This document shows positions 49,955-60,562 of a stretch of DNA of 64,000 nt, piece after piece (position 1 is the stretch's first letter; each line of letters begins with the position of its first letter). Source of the DNA: Clitoria ternatea (Eukaryota; Streptophyta; Magnoliopsida; Fabales; Fabaceae); contig CM075670.1 in assembly GCA_037962975.1 (NCBI GenBank), positions 152,090,501-152,154,500 of the forward strand, given 5' to 3'. A program made the translations under genes and the position numbers. The notes under the pieces were generated by a model, which was not told the origin of the DNA, made no database searches, and worked only from the letters and a program-made list of their open reading frames with translations.

Positions 49955-51085
49955 ATATTTGATATATCCATAAAACTATTTCATTGCATAAATGGGTAGG
50001 TTATATGATGAGTTGATTAGTGTGTATGATGATGAATTGCACATTAGAAGGTTGATGTAGTGATAACAGTGTTATTGTACTGTTCCAAAATCCTATTTTG
50101 AAATTGAAAGTAATTCGTGAAAAATTTATTTGGGTTTTAGAAACCTTATTTTAAAAGTTAGGATGTTTTATTTAAAAAGACCTTGGGTGGGACTCAAGGC
50201 AAACCTCTTGAGCGAGGCTCGGGGTTAGCTTGTAACACTACCATTGTCGCTGAGAGTGATTGTGTTACGTGAAAGAGCAAACGGTTTGGTACCAGTAAAA
50301 CGGCCGGATCAGCTGAGAGCTGGGTATATGGCTGAGAGCCAGTGTTGCAACAAAAAGTTCCATGATGAATAAATGGATCCAATTATATAAGAATTTCATG
50401 TGTACATATGTATACCATTGAGAATAGCATGATGATATAGAATGATGATGAGAATTAATGAATAATATGATTATGGTTTAATTATGTTGTTTCATTGTAT
50501 GTTAAAGAAATGGACAATTGGATCGATGCTATAGTTGTCGTTTATTGTGTATATTGCTCACCCCTGTTTCATGTGTGTTTGGGAAAAATTTAAGGCATGA
50601 ATCGATTCCCAAGGGGTAGAATCGATTCCTGGCCCTGTCATGGCCCTGTTTTGCTGTTCTTTTCCAACTGTTGCATTTTTCTTGCTGTTTTTGGTCTGTT
50701 TGGGTATTTTAATGACATTTTTGGCCTCCTACTTCTTCATGAAAGTTGTAGATAATTATGTTACAGAGGTGTGAAAATTGATCTTACCTCAATTGGAGTT
50801 TTCTAACTCTCATGAGGCATAAAATACCGGACCCAATGCGCGGTAAAATTCAAATTTAAGAGGGTTTTGAACCCAACTTTTTATGATTGTTAAATTGGGA
50901 CTAATAGATGATATTTGTGACATGTCCTACTATTTTTAAGACTAAAAATGAACCTTTTTCATATATTTTAGTGTTGAAATTTGTTATGAGCCTATTATTA
51001 CTCAAACCCAATTGTTTAAACTACAATTAAATCGTGAAAAATTTTCTTTGGGTTCCAGGCTTGTTTATTAAGTTAGGGTGTTTCA
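48826..51085 (+). mobile_element. Solo LTR, chromovirus-type group D (2260 bp)
   Basis: Ends TGTAACATCC...GGGTGTTTCA; flanked by GAAAG (48821-48825) and GAAGG (51086-51090), one mismatch. Its 3' part matches LTR C inverted (ATGAAAGTTGTAGATAATTATG). Two GAATCGATTCC words at 50598-50632. (TA)n at 49916-49946. No coding. Confidence 0.83.
50598..50632. repeat. Palindromic words GAATCGATTC in LTR D
   Basis: Two copies, GAATCGATTCCC and GAATCGATTCCT, 453-487 bp from the LTR 3' end. Confidence 0.8.
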
Positions 51086-51090
51086 GAAGG

Positions 51091-51146
51091 TCTTCAACAA
51101 CTCAATTCATCCCCCTCTTGAGTTCCTTAGAGGCCATTTGGGTAAT
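51091..51146 (+). repeat. Copia LTR, terminal segment
   Basis: Resumes after solo LTR D; ends GGGTAATA where the inverted copy implies GGTAACA. Confidence 0.65.
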
Positions 51147-51656
51147 ATATTTTTCAATTCGTATGAAATTTGATAACAAAGGGTATATTATATTATTATA
51201 TAAAATTAATAGCTAAAATCCACGACATATCATCATATATAAATTGTAAAATAAAACAGCATAGAAGACAGTATCTTCTGAGTTTTATAATTAAAACATG
51301 TTTTCACTTTCAATTTTCCTCTAACACGTGTTTTTTTTATTGAGAAACTCATTTTCCTTTAAAACCATTGAAAGAATATAAAATATTATATTCTTAAAAT
51401 AATTTTCTTAAAATATTATGTTCTTAAAATCATTGCTACGCCACAATTATGCGTAGGTATGCCTTTGTTCACACACAATACATCCTCAACTCACTATTTA
51501 ACTAACGAAGTTTAATGGTATAAACCTTTTTCAAACATTTACAATTTTATAGAAGATTTTGCTAAAAATATTTTATAGGGGTCTTAATCTTGTATAATTA
51601 AAATAATTTTTCCTATATTTTAGCCAATTTAAAATTTAGGTTTGCTAAGTGCTTTT
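51147..51656. other. Unassigned AT-rich DNA
   Basis: No feature recognised; contains repeated TTCTTAAAAT blocks near 51391-51430. Confidence 0.4.
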
Positions 51657-52899
51657 TGAGACACCCCAAAAATCAAGGTAAATTTTTCACGATTTTAATG
51701 TAATTAATTCATGACATCTGTAAGTGATAAAGATGAACATCTAATTCCCTGAACCTATCAGAGACCTGTCTCATATGTGAAGATATGAGAAGGTAGACTG
51801 AGAGGATCAACCTTAAAAGGTATTCCTTAATTAAGACAGCGGAAGAAAAATTGAGTATATTAATAATATATGAATGAGTTTAAGAAACCGACCATTTTGG
51901 GGTTAATGAGTTCAGTTTTATGTTCCATAGTGTTTATAATTTATTATGGAATAAAGTCTCTGTGTGGAAGAGAAGAAGAAATGAATAAATAACACGAACA
52001 GGACCATCAGAGTTCCCCTCACTCAAGCAGACCCCGACTCGCTTGAGCGAGACCCTCAAGCCACGCTTGGGCGGAGCCAGCGAGCATTGGGTGAAATTCT
52101 TCCAGAACCGAATTTAGTACAGACTCGCTCGGGCGAGACTTTCTCGCTTAAGCGAAAGACTTCCAGTGCCCAGCCTATATCCACTCGTCCAATGAGGCTT
52201 TCCAACACTTAAGTTTTCTCTAAGCAAAGCCCCTCCAAATTCGACTCCCAACATACAGGTTGTCACTCGGCATAATTCTCCAAAACCGACTCAAGGCACT
52301 CGGGTTCTCACTCAGGAAGATAACCTGACCAACCCATCATTCACTCAATCCTCTACTCGGCAAAGTCAGTCCAGACCGAGTCCTCTCTCACTCAAACTTC
52401 CACTCGGTAAATTCGCTCCAAGTCCGAGTCTTCACCCTCTCGGTGTTTCTCTCGGAAAACTTCCCAGAAACCGACTCACCCTTAATTGGTCATTCACTCG
52501 AAATTTCATTCCAAGACCGACTCATTACCTGTCTGGCTTTCACTCGGCATTTTATTACAAATCCGACTTCCTCTCTTTTTCACTCGAGTGGAGTTATTAC
52601 ATGGAACTTCTGGACAACTCACACTGAGGATCTCCAATCGGTGTCTTTCCACTTGGAATTGCACAACCGGAGCACACCACCCGGAACAGATCACACTCGA
52701 CTCGGAAATTCCCCATTCGGGACTCCACAGCCCAGATCATCACACTCAATAGCCAACTTACTCGGATTCTGTCCACTCCCTCACTCGGAAAGTCATGACT
52801 CGGACATGAGTCACTCGGAATTCACTCGGAAATTCCACCACCTCTTAGTTTATTTCCAAACCTCTCACTTAGACAAAGTTTGTTCAGAGACTCATCCAC
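51657..52899 (-). repeat. Truncated chromovirus LTR hosting the LARD-like insertion
   Basis: Starts TGAGACACCCC and carries the GTCTCATATGTGAAGATATGAG landmark of groups A/C, so it is an LTR 3' end on the minus strand. CTCGCTTGAGCGAG words (52018-52200) are followed by CACTCGG words (52259-52870). The rest lies beyond the window because the next element inserted at 52899; TCCAC (52895-52899) should reappear at that element's far end. Confidence 0.72.
52018..52870. repeat. Composite word cassette, CTCGCTTGAGCGAG then CACTCGG
   Basis: About seven CTCGC..GCGAG words in 180 bp, then about 18 CACTCGG words in 610 bp. Same order and words as in solo LTR B1 (2431-3395), although the LTRs belong to different groups. 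Confidence 0.8.
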
Positions 52900-53203
52900 T
52901 GTAACACCCTAAATTTTATAAAGATGATAAATTGTTATAAATAAATATTAGATAATCATGAATGAGTCAATGAGTATCCCAAAAATGTTAGAATAATTAA
53001 ATTGGGGTTTCTTATAAAAATTTATAATTTATTGAAAACTAAAGGAGTTAAAACTATTCCCGGTGGAGATATGGGTGTCAGACCAAGTATCTTCGATTGA
53101 GATGTCATTGGTCAGGGCAGTAGATAAAATTGTTGGGAATCCGAATATGTATTCGGAATAATTTTTAGAATGTGTATTGAGCCCAAACCGAGAGCCTGTT
53201 TGT

Positions 53204-53270
53204 TATAAAACGGTAAAATCTTAATGAGGAGTAAAAACTTAAAAATAAAACTCTCTTCCTCCTCTCATTT
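53204..53270 (+). promoter_or_regulatory. LTR core promoter: TATA box and pyrimidine patch
   Basis: TATAAAA at 53204-53210, followed 45 bases later by CTCTCTTCCTCCTCTC. The 3' LTR has the same TATAAAA at 60867-60873, in both cases 304 bases from the LTR start. Confidence 0.6.
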
Positions 53271-54938
53271 TCACGCCACTTCCCTTCTTCTTTCTATTCT
53301 TTTCCTTCATCCCTCTTGATTCGTATCTTCTTTTTCTTTTTCTCCTTCCTAAAAACCTAGAGGAGGCTTATACCCTTTTCATTCCGTTTTCATTCTCATG
53401 GAAGCTTGAAGGAAACCATTGGGTGTTGATCCTCCTCCTCTCTTCTCCAATTTCGTTGGGTTTTTCTCCCTCCCTTGGCTCCATTTTCGTTTCCATGGTG
53501 AGGTAAGCTTTTCTCACCATCTTTGATGAAGTTAATGTTATGTTTTTGGGTTTTAAGGCTTGGGGGAGTAATATAGGTAGATAGAGTATTTAATGGAAGC
53601 TTTAAATGTGAAATAAATAGGTATTAATGAGTGTTGTTGGGTTTTGGTGGAACCCTAACTTCAATAGAGTGGGGAAGATATAGAATATGAATTGAATGTA
53701 TGTTTAATGGAGATTGAGAGTGATGTTGATGAAAGAGAATGGTCATTAGTGATGATTGATGAATATTGAAAATGATCATTTAGTTTTGATGAAACTCTAT
53801 GTGTAGGTGATTTGGCTTTTAACATAGAGAGTGAGATTAATGATGTGGTTGGCATAAAAATAATATTGTGGATAGAAATAATGCTTGGAAATGTTTGGTA
53901 GGATGATTGAATTGAGTAGATTTTAATGGGGACCCAATCGTGAGGTTGGAAGGTGTGAGCAAGTGAGTACAGATGTATATGATTGAGTAAAGGATAGGAT
54001 TTTGAAAATGAATATGAGATGTTCAAAGTGAAGGGTTAGTAAGATAAACATGTGTTTAATGAGGTCTTAGACCATTGAGAATATATATATAATTGTTAAA
54101 TTGGTAATGGTTTTGAAGAGATTATGTTGGGTCATGATGAACCTTGAGTGGTAAAGAGGACAAATTGGATGAGTTAAAAAGAAAATGGATGTTCTTGATG
54201 AGGAATATGAGTTGTTGTTGTTGAGTGTAGTGGCCCTTTTAGATCTAGAGGATCTTGGCTTTGGGAAAGGAATTCCCGAAGCCTAACACAATTGCATAAG
54301 TTGGTGTTCTTCAAGTCTAGGACTTGGGGTTAAGCTTTATGATAAGCTAGCAAGTATTTGAATTATGATGGCTATTAATTATGTGAATATACTTGCGTAT
54401 GGTATGTAGATTGTATTTCGGGTGATGCAATGGAGCGTTCGGAGCATTGGAACTGTTTCGGCTCTTCCCTCGAGGTAGGAGAGGAGTTATATATTCAAAT
54501 TGCATGAGTAAATTGTTAGTGATTATTGTATGTGTTTGATACTCATGCTTGCCTTGCCATGTACATATATATATATATATTGAATTAATGAGAATGGCAT
54601 ATGGTTAATTATGAGGGTGATGTATGAGAATAGGTGATGATTGTTATGGAAATATATACCTATATGGGTGATAATGATAAGTTAAATTTTAATGTAGTTA
54701 TTGAGAAAATATGGATTGAAAACTAATGATTATTAAGGATTGTATGTGTAATGAAGATGAGTTAATTTCGATGTGGTGAATGGCTTAGAATGGAAATTGT
54801 TGTGCATGAACATATGAGACAAGTTTTAAATATCTATTGTAAGGTATATGAAGTATGGAATTGAGTTAAATTGGCTTTGGATGGATTTTGATATGTATGG
54901 TTGTTGAGGGCTCACGTTTCTGCCCAGGTTCTGATATT

Positions 54939-55522
54939 CTCACTTAAGCGAGAGGGATTCTCGCTCAAGCGAGAGGGATTCTCGCTCAAGCGAGAATCCT
55001 TTGTGTTGGTTACAGGGCCTCTGGCCCGATTTCGCCCAGGCGAACGAATTACTCGCCCAAGCGAGACGTGTGATGTGTAATCAGGGGATATTCTTGACGA
55101 ATCTCGCTCAAGCGGGCGTGGTCGCGCTTGAGCGACCGAGAGAGGAATTGATTCTGGACGTTTTTCGCTCAAGTGAGTGTGAGACGCTTGAGCGAGTGTG
55201 AGGAGTCTGATCCTGGGCGTTATTCGCTCAAGCGAGTGGCTCGTTGTAAGGAGCCTCGCTTAAGCGAGCCAGCCCTGGAAGTGGTACTGGACTAGTTTCG
55301 CCCGAGCGAGTGACCGGGTGTGAGGGTAATTCGCTCAAGCGAGCCAGTCTTGGAAATGGTACTGGACTAGTTTCGCCCGAGCGAGTGACCGGGTGTGAGG
55401 GTAATTCGCTCAAGCGAGCCAGCGTAGGAACGCTGCTGGGTGATTTTCGCTTACGCGTGGAAGCTCCCCCAAGCGAGCTAAGTTAATCTCGCTCAAGCGA
55501 GTCAAGTCTCGCTCAAGCGAGT
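54939..55522. repeat. Palindromic-word cassette CTCGCTCAAGCGAG, 5' LTR
   Basis: About 19 words in 584 bp, 14 bp each, most TTCGCTCAAGCGAG or CTCGCTCAAGCGAG, two or three in the reverse sense (GCGCTTGAGCGACC, GACGCTTGAGCGAG). A roughly 77-bp segment ending in two words is duplicated (about 55281-55420). Each word can form a 5-bp GC stem with a 4-base loop. Confidence 0.92.
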
Positions 55523-56366
55523 TGGCCAGAATTTCATATTATATTGTTTTCTCAGTTTTGATGATGCTGGGCCTTTTTTCCCTCATACTGTATGATGCTT
55601 GAGGGAATATATATGGATAAATGAATAGGACATCTTATGGTGGTGTTGAATAATGATTAAAACATTTGGGTAACTCGTTTATACCCATAATATACGTAAT
55701 GAGAAATATAAATCTTAACCCCCAAGAATGAGACATGTGAGAACAATGTCAAGGTTTGACGACGAGTTATGAGATGTACTTTTGGGTGATGCACACCCAT
55801 CGTGGGAATGAATAAATGATGAGGTATATGTTAATAACCGATAAATCGAGATGATAATTATAATGAGTAAAATGAATAACATTTCGGATCATTACCTTGA
55901 ATTAAGGATGATCGTATTATTGATGATTTTGTTGTAAAAACCCTTGTGGTTGAATATGGATATTGATTCACTATATGATATGAGATAAAGAAATGTATTG
56001 TGTTGAGATGCAAAGTAAAGAACATGATTATGTTGGGCATAAGTGTGATTGCCATATATGTGAATGATGAATATGTCTTGAATAATTCCAAGTGTAGAAT
56101 AATACGCTAATGATTGCTATGTCGTTTGACATCCATGTAAGGATTATTGTGAAATGATGTTGTGGCCATTGAGATGCCAATTATATGAATGATGTGCCTT
56201 GAGGGGCTTTGTAAATAATTATGAATAATTATTGAAATGCCGAATCAAAATATATACCCTAATTGAGAGGGTGAGAGATCATTGTGAGATTGTTGAGCAC
56301 ATGCATTATTGCATTGTTACATTTATGGCATAGCATGACGTCAATATGCATAATTATTGAATGAAT

Positions 56367-56935
56367 CACCTTGCGGGGTACCACAAAGGGTAAATCCCTG
56401 AGTGAAGAGGACGTTGTCCTATTGTGATGAATGAATCACCTTGCGGGGTGCCATGAAGGGTAAATCCCTGAGTGAAGAGGACGTGGTCCTATTGTTATTG
56501 AATAATATGGAATATATCACCTTGCGGGGTGCCACGATGGGTAGATCCTAGAGTGAAGACGATGTTATCGTAATTATGGTTGAATATATCACCTTGCGGG
56601 GTGCCACGATGGGTAAATCCCGGAGTGAAGATGATGTTGATCATATTGTTAATGAATAAATCACCTTACGGGGTGCCACGAGGGGTGTATCCCCGAGTGA
56701 TGATGGTATTGTGATAGTTATTGTTAAGAGAATCACCTTGCGGGGTGCCACAAAGGGTATATCCCTGAGTGAGGAGGACGAGGTCCTATTGTTATTGAAT
56801 CATTATGAATTGAATCACCTTGCAGGGTGCCACGAAAGGTGTAGCCCTGAGTGATGATGATATTGTGATATTTATTGAAATAAATCACCTTGCGGGGTGC
56901 CATGAAGGGTGAATCCCTGAGTGATGATATTATTA
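56367..56935. repeat. Minisatellite, eight 70-82-bp units
   Basis: CACCTTGCGGGGTGCCAC starts near 56367, 56437, 56518, 56590, 56662, 56734, 56816 and 56886. Each unit carries GGGTAAATCCCTGAGTGA and a variable linker. Group A solo LTR (about 12400-12620) and LTR C (about 40230-40440) have only related traces. Confidence 0.92.
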
Positions 56936-58035
56936 TTAGAATTATTGAGAAATGAATGGTATGGTGGTTGTGATCACCCGTTGATATGGAATCAAATCCA
57001 TTATATATTTGAGATAGGATGACCACGAGAGATAAGAAACCCCTTGCGAGGAGGTATTGAATAAATGATAAAATGAATCGATGATGATAATGATTGAGGA
57101 TGCCCTTGTTGATAAGTGGCAGAGTGATTGTATAAGTGACTGTGTATGTGCTTATGCTTGTTTATGATATGAATTGTGATTCATAAGGCTTGTATGCCTA
57201 TTATAATAATGAGATGATGAATGAATGTTAATTTAATTATTTTATAGCAAAGCACACATGACGTTTGTATGCATATACATATAATCACAATATATATGTT
57301 ATTCGTCATTTTGAATGTATAACTCACTCTCCCATGTGGTCTCCTTTTTAGCATTGTGATGCAGGTTGTCATGGGATGAGTTCAGATTTGTAATCAAAGC
57401 GTTGGTGAAGGTAAATAGTGGTAGAGGAAGTGCCTTGGCCGGCATCATTTATGGATTCTCGTGTAACGAGTAATTTGTACATAATGATATAGATGATTTA
57501 GAGATTTTGAGTATGTATGAAATATTCCTTTGAATTGATGAATGATGAATATATATATGTATAGAAGGTAAGGGATGATTTGAGGTGTATTAGAATGATT
57601 AAGGATTGAAATTGAATGACGATCAATGATGATTGAGATAGTCGGGAGTATATTCCCGGATGTATATAAAATTAATTATATCTTAGGCTTTGCATGCTTA
57701 AGTAAATATGTAAAATGATGATGGTTGTCTATTAGGCATGTGATAAGCCATTGCATGCTTTGCCTAGCCTTTTCTCATATCTTCATATATGGGACTAGGC
57801 GTGTGCCCGGTATACATATTCTTCCGCTGTAAACTCTATTATCTTTGTATACCATTATGGGCCATTATTCTATCGATCCAGTTTTAGTTTATTTAATTGT
57901 ATGCTTTGTTTTTCTGTGATTCAAGTTTCGGTGTGACACCGGTATTATTTTAAAACACGAAAAATTTACTCATATTTTCATTAATTATGACGATCACATC
58001 GGGATTCGAGTATAGTAAATCGGGGTGTTACAAGG

Positions 58036-58047
58036 TGGTATCAGAGC
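58036..58047 (+). promoter_or_regulatory. Primer-binding site for initiator Met-tRNA (LARD-like)
   Basis: TGGTATCAGAGC, three bases after the LTR end TGTTACA. Confidence 0.92.
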
Positions 58048-58170
58048 ATATTTTGCTCTGAATTGGAGTTATTAGTTACTACCAGAGCATGGCTGCTCTG
58101 TGAGGAATTGATATTATGGATGATTGGAGCATGATTGTTCAATGGTGAGATGCTTATGGTGATCTTTGGA
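58043..58170 (+). promoter_or_regulatory. Serial hairpins downstream of the primer site
   Basis: CAGAGCA-TATTT-TGCTCTG (overlapping the primer site) and CAGAGCA-TGGC-TGCTCTG are perfect 7-bp stems; ATTGGAGCA...TGTTCAAT and GAGC-GAGAT-GCTC follow. Similar GAGCA/TGCTC pairs follow the primer site of element C. Position suggests a dimerisation or packaging structure (inferred). Confidence 0.6.
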
Positions 58171-60549
58171 GCGAGATGCTCATTATTGGAATATGGTTGT
58201 TTTGTATAGAGTAAGAATGATAATTATCTAGAGGATGATGATATGTTAAGTTATTGATTGCCCTATACGGATTTATGAATGACTAATTGTCTAAGAATTA
58301 TGAATTGATCTTAAGGGCATTGTTGCTTATTGAGGATTATTGTGAATCATTAATGTTGAGTTGTGAGTAATGTTCATTGAGGATTTTTAAGAGATTTTGA
58401 TTCGGAAGATATAACTGATGTTTATGGGAGTATACCCTTTTTCATTGAGGTTGTATAATGCAATTGTGGAGCCTAGTTGCTCATTGAATAATTATGAATG
58501 AATTATGGAATGGAAAATGAGTGAATGAATTTCCTCAATGTATGATGGATGTATTTATTGTGTAAATCTGGCCAAGTTCCTTACCCTATTACCTTTAAAT
58601 GACGAATACATTGTTATTGTGCATTGATGTTGATATATGAAATGCAAATCGATTTGATGATGAATCCATGATTGAATGTTAATCATGGAAATGAAATATT
58701 GGAATTGATAAATATAAGTCATAAAAGATGAGTCGATGGATATGAAATATGAGATATAAATTGATATGATGATGATTTTATGCCATGTGTGATCATGGAT
58801 ATGATATATTTGTTATGCATTGATTTAATGATGGACCTATGTCGTATGTTGATTACGGATAGGAGGTATTGAGAAAGAAATTGATATGGTAGTAGACCAT
58901 ATATGTTGAAGCCTTAATGTGCATATGCACTTCGAATATAAATTATTGGTCAGGTTTCTTATATGCATTATGCCTATGGCGTCTAGCCAGGGAGTGCTTG
59001 TTAAATGGAAATGGAACTCATATGTTTGAGTTGATTAGATGGATGATATTGAATGATTCCCTAGTATGGGTATGTTTGAATTTAGATGATTGGTTGTGTC
59101 ATTTGTGAAGGATGAGTTTTATGTCCTTTGGCGCAAGAACCTTATGCGTTATGTGTTGTAAGTGAATTGTTGTATCCCTCTAGATTGGGAATTTGAATAT
59201 GTGATGAATAATTAAATGTGAAATCGGATATGTGATAAATTGAGGTTGTGTCTCAGTTTTGAGTGAAAAAAAACCGAGTGAATAATTGAATTGATTTTAA
59301 CCCACTAGGTGTGGTAACCCCGATGACTTGATGCGATCTTGTATGATCGAACCTTTTGGAATTTGATCCTATAGTGATCTAGGCTCTACGATGCTCCTAT
59401 GAGCCACGTTAAATGATTTTTATTGTTGTGGAAGTACTATACAATGGGTACTAAGTAACCCTTGAACTTTCGAGCCTACTAGCAGATGGAACTTTATGAA
59501 TGACTGAGCTATAGTGAGATGGATTATGGAATGAATCGTTAAACCTCATGGTTAGTAGATCCATTGTGAGATTTATTGTGTAATGAATTATTGAGGCTAA
59601 AGCCAATGTGTGGAGGGATGTGAATAATGAATGTAACCTCTGAGTATTTAGTGAGTAAGGATGATTGAATTTGGAATATGATTTAGCTTTGGCCATGATG
59701 AAAGCTTTATTATATGATTTTGGGCTAAATTGTGAACCCTTGATGTTATGATTATTAGATAAATTATGGATTTTGATGTGATGTAGAGATGATGTGGGTG
59801 AATCCTTAAGACTCAAATTGATTTATAGCCAACAAATATGTAAGTGAGACAAGAACTCTAGGCTGTTTGAACATGTATTTGGATGGATGAAACCCAAGGA
59901 CGGGGAATTTATTTTGTGATGAGTGAGAATTTATGGTTGGTACACCGATTGATGGTGAAATTAATTAAGATTTGATGATTGATATGGCATGAAGGATGCC
60001 AAATTAATTGTAGAATGACAATGAAGTATGAATATGTTGGTTGTGGACTGGTGAGGATTGTCACCGAGTCCTATATGGTTTAGTATTGATTGAATAGGTG
60101 TGACCAATATGAGCAATGGGAATACGAAGTACTGGTCCCGATATGGTCTTACATGCCATAGGCATTGTGGCAACATGCACATATGCGCCGACTTTATGTG
60201 TTTGTGGTAACCACTATAGGATTGGGACGCCTTCCTGTATGTCAGATGTAGCAACACATAGGCCGGGCAAGTGTAGGGATTGTAACTGCTTATGGTAAAT
60301 GTACTATGCCTATCTGGTCGTACTGAGTATGAACATGTGAGCTCTGTTGGATGAATTGTAATTGATGACATATGACGCACTTTGATGTAGAATTTTACCT
60401 TAAGAATGATGAGATAATAGTTAACATGTTTATGGACCTTGAGAAGTTCGATGTTACTACGTGATATTAGTGAACTCTATTGGCGTGTGGCCGAAATGTG
60501 ACCTTCGGGTGGATACCGATGCTAAACTTCGAGGACGAAGTTTCTTTTT
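58171..60549 (+). other. Non-coding interior of the LARD-like element
   Basis: Rich in ATGA and TGAAT, with stops in all frames. The longest frames (for example 59961-60380 minus) show no family features. GGAGCCTAGTTGCTCA at 58468-58483 repeats the hairpin theme. It ends CTTCGAGGACGAAG, as many chromovirus interiors do. Confidence 0.75.
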
Positions 60550-60561
60550 AGGTGGGGTGGA
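60550..60561 (+). promoter_or_regulatory. Polypurine tract
   Basis: AGGTGGGGTGGA immediately before the 3' LTR; primes plus-strand DNA synthesis in this element class. Confidence 0.75.
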
Positions 60562-60562
60562 T

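Larger units (their letters stand above)
52900..58032 (+). repeat. LARD-like 5' LTR (5133 bp)
   Basis: TGTAACACCC...GGGGTGTTACA. Contains a TATA box at 53204, a word cassette at 54939-55522, an eight-unit minisatellite at 56367-56935, and a 3' end that matches solo LTR A inverted. Confidence 0.9.

Noticed and set aside
52443..52904. Forward frame of 153 codons
   Set aside because: Lies across the CACTCGG word region of a truncated LTR and runs into the next LTR.
54912..55172. Minus-strand 86-codon frame with repeated LSENPSR
   Set aside because: It is a translation of the palindromic-word cassette; stop-poor GC-rich words create open frames. The sister LTR (62573-62812) has the same artefact.
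58036..58047. Possible tRNA gene at the TGGTATCAGAGC sites
   Set aside because: Only the 12 bases complementary to the tRNA 3' end are present, directly next to LTR ends, as expected for primer sites.
59961..60380. Minus-strand frame of 139 codons in the LARD-like interior
   Set aside because: Biased composition and no domain; the interior has stops in all other frames and no other sign of coding.
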